From Sphaerolaimus hirsutus (taxonomy: Eukaryota > Nematoda > Chromadorea > Monhysterida > Sphaerolaimidae), in assembly GCA_964036195.1 (NCBI GenBank), contig OZ038460.1:17363504-17427503 (forward strand): a stretch of 64,000 nt of DNA. The letters are read 5' to 3'. Every line of letters begins with the position of its first letter. The first letter of the stretch is position 1. The position numbers and the translations under genes are program-made. This document shows, in pieces, positions 33,601 to 44,600 of the stretch. Under the pieces are notes generated by a model that ran no database searches, was not told where the DNA came from, and worked only from the letters and a program-made list of their open reading frames with translations.

Positions 33601-36600
33601 TAGGCATTTATGTACCCAAAACAGGTTAAAAATGCGTGGGTTAAAAACCAGGATATATTTGAAAAAAACATGTAGATAGCTACACAACCTAGTACAGTCT
33701 GTGTAGCTGCGGTGCAAATTAGCAGTAATAAATACATCATGTACATCATCCCAGAGGGGGCTATTTCGAGGGGGGGGGGTTAATTCAAGGTAATAAGGTA
33801 TACTTAAATGTTGAAACTTAAATTGTCAACTCCACCATGAGATGTGCCATCTTGAATTTCTTTTTTGTACCATTATAAAATATGAATACATTATGTACAT
33901 ATCATAGGCGGGGCAAGGTCCCAATTTGCGCTTGTGACATTCACATAAGCCAAACTTTCACCCTGTGACACCTTTTTATCAGAGCAATTATGTGAAGTTG
34001 GCAGCCAGCCAAAAATTTCAAAATCGCTATAAATATAATTTAAATGGCCTACAAATAGGTATATAACCATGTAAATAGATGAAAATAGTGACTTTATAGG
34101 TGAAAATTGGCAAAATGGAGCAAATCTTAGCGAATTTGTGCTAATTTTGTGATTTAACTCTTGTTTGTACAATACACGCTTGTGAATGTCACAATGTGAC
34201 ATTGAAATTTCCGCTTGTGACACCAAAAATTCCGCTTGTGACATTCACAAGCGTACAAGCACTTACGCCACCTATGGTACATATTTACATTCTTTACATG
34301 CTTATCTTATCTTGTTTAGTTTAACTGAATTAATGTGCATTCAACCGCTTCGCTGAAAAAAACACAAAAACTCAAAAAAACTTTTCTGTGTTTCCGTGTT
34401 TCTGTGTTCGCCAAAAAAAACTCATTTGAGTTTTGAGTTTTTCAAAATTTATGAGTTTCCGTGTTTCTGTGTAAAACAAAAACACAGAAACTCAATGAGT
34501 TTCTGTGTTCAATTTCTGTGTTTTTTCCATCGTTGCACACAGTCAACTTTTGCATTGACATTTGCTGCATGTCCATTCTTGCATTTAAACAGTGTGTATC
34601 GCGTTGCTTAATCAGTAAAATATCCACACTGAAAAACTTCCATGATTAGGGAACTTGATACCACTACAGTATTTGTTACAGTCTGAAATGTTTCAAAAAA
34701 GGCTGTAAAATGTGAAATAATGCATGAAAATGATAAATAAATTGATCTAAAGGTGAGAACAGCGGTGCTTTCTAATGCTCAACAGTGAGAGCTCTTTCTA
34801 AAAAAATTTTTACACTTACACTTTTTTTACACTTTCCTAGGTATTTTTAAAATACCTTACACTTTTGGTATCCATACTCAAAGTTTGGAAAGTGTATTTA
34901 CACTTACACTTACACTTTCCAAAAATACTGGTATTTTAACAACTCTGGTAGATACCATTTTTATGGTCGGCTTAGTGATGTCTATATTCCCAATGCCAAT
35001 TTGACCCAGTTTTTCAACACGTAAAAAAAAATTTCTGAACATACTATCATATACTTTAAACAAGGATTTACTTTGGACAATTTATTACAAGGATTCATAT
35101 AAAACAAAAATGAGTTTAATATCTCTTTCCAATAAAAAGTTATGGTGCTTCAAAATTTTCCCTCCAATCCACATAAATAACTGCATGAAGAACAATGCAT
35201 GCAACTTAAAAACTCCACAACTTGACCATTTCTCAGCCGATTTTCATCAATGAACACTTCAAATGATCAGAACGACATGGAGATTTCATTTTCTTTGCCA
35301 GGTTATCTGTATATTTTATCAGATTTCCCATACAAGAAAATAATGTGAACTCTTGAATGAAATTATCATAAGGCCGCGTTTACACGGATTTTTTGTGATG
35401 ACTCAACATCACTAAAAAGTTCAATAAGTTGAGTAAAAAGGTGCCATATTCATGGGAAAAAGTGGTTAACTGTGTATTCGACCTAGGTGAATACGCATGT
35501 CAAATTGCAGAATCGTGCTTTTAGCTTAGACATATATACATTTGAAACAATTTTGATGTTGTCGCTGGCTGTCGTAAGACTGTCCGACCACGGCAAATTT
35601 TTTTCAAACGTCTATAAGTCTAAGCTATAAACACGATTCTGCAATTTGACATGTGTATTCGCCTAGGTTGAATGTACAATTGACCACTTTTTCTCATGAA
35701 TTTGGAACCTTTTTACTCAATTTATTGAACTTTTTAGTGATGTTGAATCGTCACAAAAAATCCGTGTAAATGCGGCCTAATGAAAATAAATACAAAGTAA
35801 CTATGAATAAAAACGATATCTCCATGTCATTCTGATCATTGGTGTGCATTGGTGAAAATCAGCTGAGAAATGGTCGAGTTGTGGAGTTTTGAAGTTGCAT
35901 GCATTGTTCTTCATGCAGTTATTTATGTGGATTGGAGGGTAAAGTTTGAAGCACCATAACTTTTTATTGGAAAGAGATATTGAACTCATTTTTGTTTTAT
36001 ATGAATCCTTGTAATAAATTGTCTAAAGTGTATCCTTGTCTAAAGTATATGATAGTACGTTAAGAAAAATTTATTTTAGGTGTTGAAAAACCAAATCAAA
36101 TCGGCAGACATCACGAAGCCGACCATAAAAAGGGAATCTACAGGTTGTGCCTAGGGTGTCAAAAAAAGTTTTCTACAGAAAACGGAAACGGAAACGGTAA
36201 AAAATTTTCAGCGGCCGGACAATGGAACAGAAAACGGAAAAAAATTTGCACTTGGCGGAAAACGGAAACGGAAAAAAAATTTTCAGTGGCCGGAAAACGG
36301 AAAAAGAGGCCGGAAAAACGGAAACGGAAAAATCAAATGAGCACGGAAATGGAAAAAACTTGCTGAAATTTTGCCGGAAAATGGATCAAATTTGCTGAAA
36401 TTTTGCTGGAAGTGGAAAAATTTGCAGTAATTTTGCTGGAAACAGAAAATTTTTCACATCATTGACAATCTGCATGAATTTTTACCAGTTCGGCTGATCA
36501 GAAAACAGAAAGTTGGGCCAGAAAAAGGTAAAATGAGGCGGAAAAATGGAAAATTGAGGTGGAAAATGGAAAAAAGGCGGAAAAACTGGAAATTGAAGCG

Positions 36601-37215
36601 GAAAACGGAAAAAAAGTGGAAAAACTGAAAATTTAGCTGGAAAACGGAAAATGAGCCAGAAAAACGGAAACGGAAAAAAAAGTTGCCGGAAAACGGAACG
36701 GAAAACGGAAAAAAAATTTGGCAGCCGGAAAACGGAATGGAAAACGGAAAACAATTGCCTGCGGAAAATGGAAACAGAAAACGGAAAACGGAAATTTGAC
36801 ACCCTAGTTGTGCCGATCATCTTAAGCATTGAACGGTCAAAATCGGCCCAGAAATGGTCGGCTATTGAGCTCCGAAGTCAATCAGCCAGATCGGCCATGC
36901 AAAATGACCATGTTTTTATAGACCACCCTTTTCTCGGGACTGGGGGATTATTCGGGAAAACAAAAAAATTTGGTTGTTGGTCGTTGCCCGACCCTAAACC
37001 CCAACATACTCAAAGGGCATCAAAATCGGCCAATATACGGCAGAGCGGGTTTGGTGACCCCCCCCCCCCCCCCTAAAATGCCACCCTCGATTTCAGCTAT
37101 GGCTGCGACACGAGGCCACGGCTGCACTCACCCCTGCGCTCTGCTCGCTGCCGCCGCGCCGCTCCACTGGCCCGTGGCCGCCCGCCGTGCCCCCCAAGCT
37201 CCGCCCATCTGAGTG
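30606..37215 (-). CDS. C2H2 zinc-finger protein B, about fifteen fingers
   Basis: GC-rich exon 1 (about 37132-37215) ends at a strong donor GCAGGG|GTGAGTGCAG and is probably untranslated. Exon 2 starts after CCTCGCAG at 32383, with ATG at 32332 (MHPRTAPGG). CDS pieces are 31466-32332, 30837-31280 and 30606-30644: 1350 nt, 449 aa. Fingers run from CTLCGKTL to a final C-X2-C-X12-H-X4-H finger. Two fingers are each cut by an introner-like element and are restored exactly on removal (RAEL|DSHMRVH and KRHQ|ERMH). One finger has Tyr for its first Cys (YVYQQCG). It is likely a sequence-specific nuclear regulator with unknown targets. Intron 1 (about 4.7 kb) is almost wholly nested transposons. Exon 1 and the MHPRTA start are shared with genes A and C, indicating tandem duplication. 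Confidence 0.83.
30645..30836 (-). mobile_element. Introner-like element in the last finger of zinc-finger gene B
   Basis: 192 bp and not interrupted. Boundaries are AGACACCAG|GTGCCAGTCCC and CTGCCCCAAG|GAAAGG, GT-AG. Removal gives H-QERM-H, a proper C2H2 ending, then a short tail and TGA. The interior is a near-perfect palindrome around GCAAAAAAGCGAATCG. Confidence 0.87.
31281..31465 (-). mobile_element. Introner-like element in finger 10 of zinc-finger gene B
   Basis: 185 bp. Boundaries are GCTGAACTG|GTGCCAGTTCC and GACTGCCCCTG|GACTCG, with CTGG duplicated. Removal restores C-X2-C-X12-H-X3-H. The implied intron is GT-TG. A splice at the internal TTTTACAG|GG would stay in frame but add six residues inside the finger. 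Confidence 0.83.
32727..34947. mobile_element. hAT-like element, CAGAGTTG family, copy 1
   Basis: Ends CAGAGTTGCGAAAGTG and AACAACTCTG, with perfect GTAGATAC duplications (32719-32726 and 34948-34955). Arms repeat AAGTGTAAGTGTAAATA. It contains a further nested element. Confidence 0.87.
33057..34535. mobile_element. hAT-like element, CAACGATGG family, copy 1
   Basis: Ends CAATGATGGG and CCATCGTTG, with perfect CACACAGT duplications (33049-33056 and 34536-34543). Arms are CTGTGTTTTTGAGTTTTT-like. It contains a CCGTATTTCC-family copy (33.53-33.80 kb) and a palindrome based on CGCTTGTGACATTCAC (33.9-34.26 kb). Confidence 0.85.
35371..35779. mobile_element. 409-bp palindromic element (GGCCGCGTTTACACGG ends)
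   Basis: Nearly the whole length is an inverted repeat from AGGCCGCGTTTACACGGAT to ATCCGTGTAAATGCGGCCT, with matching inner blocks such as AAATTGCAGAATCGTG. Related ends bound the element at 60.13-62.66 kb. Confidence 0.75.
36152..36806. mobile_element. hAT-like element, TAGGGTGTCAAA family, second copy
   Basis: Ends TAGGGTGTCAAAAAAAG and TTTGACACCCTA, with perfect GTTGTGCC duplications (36144-36151 and 36807-36814). The GGAAAACGGAAA-type interior is the same as 26466-27030. Confidence 0.88.
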
Positions 37216-37411
37216 ACAGGCAAAAAAACAAATTTGATCACGATTGGACACATCAACAGTACCTAGTTCGGGTGACAAATACCGTATTTCCGCAAAATAC
37301 CCCGATGTGGTTTATTTTTTCATAGTGGAAATTTTGAGGGTTTTTTCGAGGGGGGGCTTATTCGAGGGGTATTCTTTCGTCAGAAATTGTCGTAAAGAAA
37401 TTCATAGTACA

Positions 37412-37709
37412 CACAGCAAAAAATGGGTTTGTGAAGTGTGTGTAAGTGCGCTCTGTGAAGACACTTCCACTCACTTCCACACACTTCACTAAGTTTTCAG
37501 TAAAGTGTCTTCCACTCACTCCACCTAGCTTCACGAAGACCGAAATTCGTGAAGTGCACTTCACGAACCTTTGCAGCATACTTTGCATGGTTCGTGAAGT
37601 GCCGTGAAGCATCTGGAATGCAGTGAAGTGTCTTCACGCCGACATTGCGCGTCTGCGTGAAATCACTTCAGGACACTTCACCGCGCATCCACACCCGTTT
37701 TTTGCTGTG
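37412..37709. mobile_element. Small inverted-repeat element with TGTGAAGTG interior
   Basis: Ends CACAGCAAAAAATGGGT and ACCCGTTTTTTGCTGTG, with an interior of CACTTCACGAA-like words. It interrupts a copy of the CCGTATTTCC repeat (37.28-37.78 kb). The target duplication is not clear. Confidence 0.6.
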
Positions 37710-37784
37710 ACAGAATGCATATTTACATACCCAAAATCGGTGATAAACGTGGCGAAATTGGTCGTTATGGGACATGTTAACGTA

Positions 37785-38325
37785 CAGGGTGCGGCAATTT
37801 AGACCTGCGCTCTAGATTTCGCATTACTTGTCACTGGGTGGTCGGATTAATGTCAAATTTTAGGTCAACATAACCACTAAATAGGAAAAAATCCCTGAAA
37901 ATCCACTCGTTCGCAAGTTATTCATGGAAACGTGTGATTGTCACTTTTGCACCACCTAGCTTTACGACCAATAACGCAAGCGCCCGGCGATTTCCTTCTG
38001 GGCATAGCGAATTGGTGGCGGGCGTGCACGCATTTATGCATGCAGCTGCGAAAAGAAAATCAGAAAATACCTGGAAAAATACAATCCGATCCCGATCCCG
38101 GTCCCGAGACGGCAATCCCGTTTGAACGATATCACAAGGTGGTGGAAAAGTGACAATTACGCGTTCACATGAATAAATTGTGAACGAGTGGAGCTATCGC
38201 AGCCATATTTTCAGAGACCCTTTCCTATTTAGTTGTTACTGTTGACCTAAAATTTGACATTAATCCAACCACCCAGTGACAAGTTATTCGAAATCTAGAG
38301 CGCAGGTATGAATTGCCGCGCCCTG
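37785..38325. mobile_element. Tc/mariner-like MITE with long inverted repeats
   Basis: Flanked by TA on both sides. Arms of about 140 bp begin CAGGGTGCGGCAATTTAG and contain CTAGATTTCG and GGTGGTCGGATTAATGTC. A GATCCCGATCCCG fragment sits in the centre. A decayed relative ends at about 23.99 kb. Confidence 0.75.
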
Positions 38326-38984
38326 TACATTTATGCAAAAATCAGCGTATGAGTAAAATATCTGCGATGCACACTGGCATCAATAAATACATCATGTAAA
38401 CCCCTGTCAACTACATTCCGGATGGTCGAGAAAATTTCATTCGACATTCGATCCTGCCAACCGCGGGCAATTTACAAAACTTTAAAAATAAGCCAAGACA
38501 TTTGTGAAAAAATATGTAGGGCCATCCCGTGCCAGGAACCCCCTGCGGGCCATTATATTTTTTGTACAAAAATTGGCTGCTAACATCGTTCCGCACGGTT
38601 GCTCTAAACAGTCACTATTCTGTTTTTCAAGGTCGGAATTCAGCCTGAAAGACAGAACAGAGCTGCCGGAGAGTGCCAAGAGGCCGCTGGGTCAAAAAAT
38701 AGATTTTGGATGCACTTTGGCGGTTAATTTTGAATTTTACTCATTTTCAACAAAAACACAATCATAAAAAATTGAGAACAATTTTTTTTGAAAAGAGTAA
38801 ATGTATGTTTTTTAAAGGGAGGTAAATGTATGTTTGTACATGTATCGATTTTTATGTATGTTTTTCATATTGTGATTAAAAATTCGAGAAATCCAAAAAA
38901 TTTGAAAATTCAAAAACAATTTAAAATTTTTGAAAAATTTTTTTCCATCGTTATCCAAGGACTGACAGTACGGTAGATTTCAAA

Positions 38985-40260
38985 GAAGCGCGCACACTCA
39001 GCGAGCTATACCACAGAGCTAAACAAACTATCCGCAGCGGACTCACCTTGATTTGGCATGGTGCCAGCAGCCAGATTCAATGCCGCAGCCAATCAGCACC
39101 GCGCGCCCGTTGCAGCACGCAGGGCATTTGGACCAATCGAAGTTTAGTAGGGTTATAGGGACACCGAACTGCGACAGCAACAGTTGCTGTAGCCTGCTCG
39201 TGGTCGATGTATTTTTCCGAAAACTTCTGTTTCTGGAAGACACGAAAATTCGAAAATGACAGAGGAAATTATTACATCGAACGATGAAAATCAGAGTTTT
39301 TTGCGCGATGAATACATGGACTGATCCTACTGAGCCTTCCACTTTTTATTTCTACACGTTTACACTGATTTTTGAGGACCGACAAAAAAGGATTTCTACC
39401 GTTTACACCGACAAAAAAGGAGTGAAAAAGTTCCATAGTTCCGGAATAGAGTTTCATCTCGGCAAGAAAATGCAGTGGAGTATACTCACTATGCCGATTT
39501 GAAGATAACTCGTGCATGTTGCTCAAGTTTTAAAATGGATTTCGGTTGTCAGTTCGGTTTCAAAACGAAATCCCGTTTGAAACGGAACCGACAACTGAAA
39601 TTCATTATCAAACTTCAACGACAATCACTAATTATCTGCGAATTGGCATGTGTGTACACTCAGCTAGTGAGTGTACTTCACTGCATTTTCTCGCAGATAT
39701 GAAACTTAATACCGGGATTATGGAACTTTCTAACTCAATTTTTTGTCGGCACAGGAAATCGTGTAAACGACCCTTTAACAGTTTACATTCCCTCAATTTT
39801 GATCTCAGCTGTTTGATTTTGAGAGCGAAAAGTATGATTGCAAACACAAGTCATGTTTTTACGCTGGTATTCGAATACAAAAAGTTACTAGGAGGTTTAA
39901 CTGGTAGGAATATTACGAAAGCAAATTTGTCGCGTGAGTGAAGCTTGAAGAAAAGCGAATGCGGTACACGTAAAAATGAAATGCATCACGAATGCATCAC
40001 AAAACAAAAATAACAAAACGTAATCACTCTACTTATGCAAAACTCACAAGGAAGCTAAGAAATTCTGTAAATATTTATATGCTGATAACATAAATAGATA
40101 AGACTGCGTAGACAAAAGATAAGACGTTCGGTGACAATTCCACAAATGGACAAGTGACAAGAAGTGTGGTATTTAAGTAACGTGAAAAATAACTATCAGA
40201 TCTAGGAAAAGTTCTTGGATTCACTTCACTAATTTTGGTTGACTATAGTTAGCATTTGAA
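38985..40260. repeat. Segmental duplication, copy 1 (copy 2 at 54.24-55.44 kb)
   Basis: Matching blocks in the same order and orientation: the exon-like block at 39.05-39.26 kb against 54.30-54.50, and CACAAGGAAGCTAAGAAATTC followed by CAATTCCACAAATGGACAAG at 40.05-40.17 against 55.27-55.38. Copy 2 also carries a hAT-like insertion. The middle portions have diverged. Confidence 0.65.
39044..39260 (-). promoter_or_regulatory. Candidate CCAAT-type promoter with short first exon
   Basis: The minus strand has two inverted CCAAT boxes (GATTGG, in TTCGATTGGTCC and CTGATTGGCTGC). It then has GGCACCATGCCAAATCAAG followed by a canonical donor GTGAGTCC, that is, an ATG exon ending after four codons. 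No following exon is recognisable, and a paralogous copy is at 54.30-54.50 kb. It could be a first exon left from a duplicated gene. Confidence 0.4.
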
Positions 40261-41189
40261 AAAATCACCGATTTTTTGGAAAATATATATAAATATATCA
40301 CTCCAATATTGGAAAAAATATAAATATATATAAATCACTCTAGGTCTCCAGAAAATATAATTAAATTACTGAAAAAATAACTCTTAAGCTCAAAAAAAAT
40401 CTCAAAAAATCACTTGCGCTTTATTGCAATTTCAAGAAATATTCTGGGCTTTATTTATTATTTGCAAGCACAAAAAAATGTACTCTAATATACCACAGTC
40501 CATATATTATCATTCCACAATCAGTATTCATTTATACAATATTTTACAAGTGAAAACATCAAGCAAATATCACAGAAAAATTCAACCTTCAGTTCAACCT
40601 CAATGAAAACTCAATGCACTGCAAATATTTAGCACTCAACCTATAGCGCCTGGTTGTGGCAATGGACGTTTGACTAAATAGGTGCTCATGCTCAGCACTT
40701 TTTCAATGGTGATGTGATGTGAAAAATCATTTTTGGGCACATGGCTACATTTTGGCAACATTGTGATGACACTAGTGGCACTGGTGACACCATGGTGACA
40801 GTTTTCCCTATATTTGAAAACAGCTGACATTGGTGCAAGTCACAAAGCATCGTCAGTTTTCAAAATTGTAAGCTGAGCTTTCAATCACTGTAGATTAATT
40901 TTGATCATATCAAATTGGCATTTGTTGATTCAAAGTCATGTTTTATTTCAGAAAAGTATGTTATAAGATAGAGAGATGCTTTATACCTAAAACATAACCA
41001 TAGAATTCATAGCAGGAGGACATAAATAAAAAGTTACTAAAACAGTTTACATTTTTCTCACATACAAAATGAAAACTAATTGAGGGTGATGTCACCATTT
41101 GTCATCATTTGAGTTTGAGTTGTGATCAAACTAGTGATTTGCCAACACCACCCCACCAAAATTCATGCCATTTGTGAAAACTGAACATA
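40261..41189. other. AT-rich region without a supported gene
   Basis: Holds runs of AAATATATATAAATATATCAC, shared with about 46.45 kb, and otherwise unique sequence. The short open frames show no recognisable domain. Confidence 0.4.
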
Positions 41190-41381
41190 CCAGGTGGCAC
41201 ATGTCAGGCGCACAGTTTCAATCTGCTCCCAACACGTCAATTTTTAATGAGAAGTGCTGAAATTTGGTATATCAGTAGATAAATGTACCCCATTTAGTAT
41301 GTTAAGAGCACGCATTCATATCGCTAAATTTTCACATACATCAAACCATATGAAGAATGTCACTCCACAGAACCACCGCCA

Positions 41382-41564
41382 TTATCGCAATACGACAATA
41401 CCCAAATGATTAAGCAGTTCACCCACAACATTCACACACATTCTAGGCAAAATTTCATTGAACTGCTGGACCATCAGATGCTTCAACTGCTCAATGTCCA
41501 TCATTTTGGGCAACGGTGGACTGTAGACCTTCTCCTTCACATAACTCCAAAGGAAAATGTCCAT
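41382..41564 (-). pseudogene. C-terminal fragment of a Tc/mariner-type transposase
   Basis: The frame reads FLWSYVKEKVYSPPLPKMM, then a leucine-rich tail with VGELLNHLG. This resembles the DFFLWGYVK-VYxPPLP C-terminus of arthropod Tc/mariner-superfamily transposases. The catalytic core is absent, so it cannot be active. Confidence 0.65.
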
Positions 41565-41670
41565 TCAATGTGCTACACATTCTAACATAAAAATCGTTCT
41601 ATATGAATGCATGCTCTTAACATACTAAATGGGGTGCATTTATCTACTGCCATACCAAATTTGAACAGTT

Positions 41671-44600
41671 ATACTGTTATCATGTGAAGGTAAATATGCA
41701 TGTGATAATTTATGGCATGGCACTTTTAGAAAATTATTTATTTTTCTAGCGTTATCAATAGTGGCTATAGATTTAGTCGCATTAGGAGATTTGGTGGACC
41801 AACACAGTTGTCGAAAGTGGTATGTTCCATTAGACAAGCTTCTAATATTCCTCAATAAAATGACAATTTATGTGATCATATTCATATGCTTGCTGCGCGC
41901 GCGCCGGTGGGGTGGTAGCATGTATCACGTAGCTTTTCTACTGGTTACATTACTACAGTTACCGAGTGTTGAAGCTAGTAATGACAAATTGAACCTTGGG
42001 ACAACCGGCACACTAATGTCATTGATTGCACTATCTGTTGTGTATCAGAATGCTCGATGTTTAAAAAATCAAGCACAGTGTTTACTAAATACTGTCAAAA
42101 AAAACGGTGCAGAAATACTGTGCTTTACTGAGACACAATATACAAATGCTTCTGAAAGCAAAATCATAGCTGGGTATAATGTGCTCCATGTGTTCAAAAC
42201 AACAAAAAATGCTGGGGGGATTTCTGTTTTCCTACGTAAAGGCTTACGATTTTCACAAAATAAAATCTCCAGCTCAGTGGATCAAAACGTCCTGAGTTTG
42301 AAACTTACAAATCATCCAGGTTTAGACAATACAGAGGGCAAAAGCCAGAACTTAAACATATATGTGGTGTATATGGAAAATAATAGCAAAGTGAAAAAAT
42401 CACAGTCAATTCTCACTCTTAACAAACAGATATTAGAGGAGTTGGAATCACATGTATCAAAAAATAGATGCAGTAGAGAGAGTACATTGATACTCAGAGA
42501 TTTCAATGGACATATAGGGTGTGACGACCTGGGTATCACGGGAAATGGTGTATTGATAAATACCAATGGCAAATTGGTACGGGATTTCCTATGTAACACT
42601 GGGGTGTCCCTTCTGAATAGGGAAATGAAGGGACTGTGGACCTTCAATAGGAGAAATGCGCAATCTGTGATCGATCTGTGTCTCCTTGACGGTGAAATAT
42701 CACTTTTGAACGGCGAGGTAGATGAATGTGGGCAACTTAGTAGTATTCAATCAGACCACAATGCTATAGTCATGTCATTTGAATATCGTATAGACAGATA
42801 TCATCAAAAATGTAAACTTACTAGACCTAAGAATATGAAAGATGAGATCACATTTCAAAGGGATTTAAGGAAACATAATCCTTCCAATTATGATACTCTT
42901 CAAAAAGCCATCACAGCAGTGGCGACTAAGACCCAAGATGTAGAAAATGGCAGAAATGTGCCTACTGTGATTAAAAAACAGTGCAAGAAGATTGCTAAGC
43001 TAAGGCGTAAACTCAAAAAGGGTAAAATTAGCCAGATAGGCTCATATGAGTCAAGTGGCCTACATGATGAACTTAGGCAAGAGAGAAGGAAACTTAAGAA
43101 TATAAAAACCATTATAGACAGAGAGAACAAAGAAAAACATATAAAATATCTAGCTAATAGCAAGACAAAGAGCCAACAGCAAATGTCGGAAATATTCAAA
43201 AAGGTCAATCTGCTTAGAGGTGATGGGAAATCAACTGTCCACACTATCCATGACAAAGATGGCATTCAAATATCGAGTGCGGCAGCAATGAATACTGAGA
43301 TGGGCATAGCATGGGGAATAGTTATGGAAAAAAACCCAGGTGCCAACCTCGATGAGCTGGGAGAGATAACACCGATAAATTCAAAGCAGAAGGATGTACA
43401 AAAACTGAAAATTCCGATCACACTGATAGAGATTGAGAAGTCAATCATACTTCTGAAGAATAACAAGTCTGCCGGCACAACAGGGATTTATCACGAACAT
43501 TTAAAACTATTAGAGGAAGACAATCAACAGCTTCTGTGCACTATATACAACAAGTGGCTACAGGGAGAAGAAATACCCGATGACGCGGCAATGTGCAAAA
43601 TGATACTACTACACAAAAAAGGAGACAAGGGGGATCTCAGAAACTATAGAACACTGGGCCTCTCGTGCAACATAAAAAAGGTATACATGTCCATCCTGAA
43701 TAGAAGACTTATAAGGTGGCTAGAAGACACGGATGCTCTGACAGAAATGCAGGGGGGGTTTCGCCCCGGAAGAAGAACATTAGACAACGTTCAAATAATG
43801 AAGGCTTGCTACAATTACGCCAAAACCAATGGCAACCCATTCATCATGTGCTTCGTAGATGCAGTAAAGGCATTTGACAGAGTAGATAGAAACAAACTAT
43901 GGAAAAAAATGGAGATGATGGGTATCCCAGTTGAATTGATTGTAGCCATCTCAAACGTGTACATGAAGACAAGAGCAGTTATGACATATGGAGGTTATGA
44001 AAGTGAGATTATGGAATACTCACTAGGAGTTATTCAGGGGTGTGCTCTAAGCCCGACTCTTTATGCAATATATATACATGATTTGGCGTGTGAGCTGATG
44101 GCAACAGGCATGGGTGCCAAATGTGGATACAATCAACATAAAATTCCAGCGCTGTTCTTTGCTGATGACATAGTCTTGATGGCCTCAAAAGATAGTGAAC
44201 TAAAACATTTGCTCAGTGTATTTAGTGGCTGGGCGTGGAGATGGAGCGTTAGCATAAATGCATCTAAGAGTGAAGTGCTGAGATGGGGCTCTCACAGCAT
44301 TGAACAGAAAGAATGGCATATACATGTAGGAAGACCAGATCAGGGCAAAAAAAGAGGTGATTAAAGAGACAAAATCAATAAGATACCTAGGTGTTACAAT
44401 AAACACAGGTGGTGATCCATTTGAACAGCACAAAGACAATGTAATTGTAAAAATGAAGAAATTAAGTGCACTAGCTATAAATGCAGCACGTAACACAATA
44501 TCACCCCTGCATACAGGCTATATAACCTGGAAAGCATATGTTGAACCAGGGAGTATGTACGGTGTGGAGGTTACTGGACTAGACAAACAGCATCTTGTTG

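Larger units (their letters stand above)
32429..37088. mobile_element. Large foldback element in intron 1 of zinc-finger gene B
   Basis: Inverted ends of about 270 bp: GGGTAGCATTTTAG to AACACTTAAGATGATC on the left, with the inverse at 36.82-37.09 kb. Further inner segments are also inverted (GGTCGGCTTAGTGATGTC at 34.96 kb against 36.1 kb). The same arm occurs once at 61.4-61.7 kb. The interior is occupied by later insertions listed separately. No transposase found. Confidence 0.7.
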
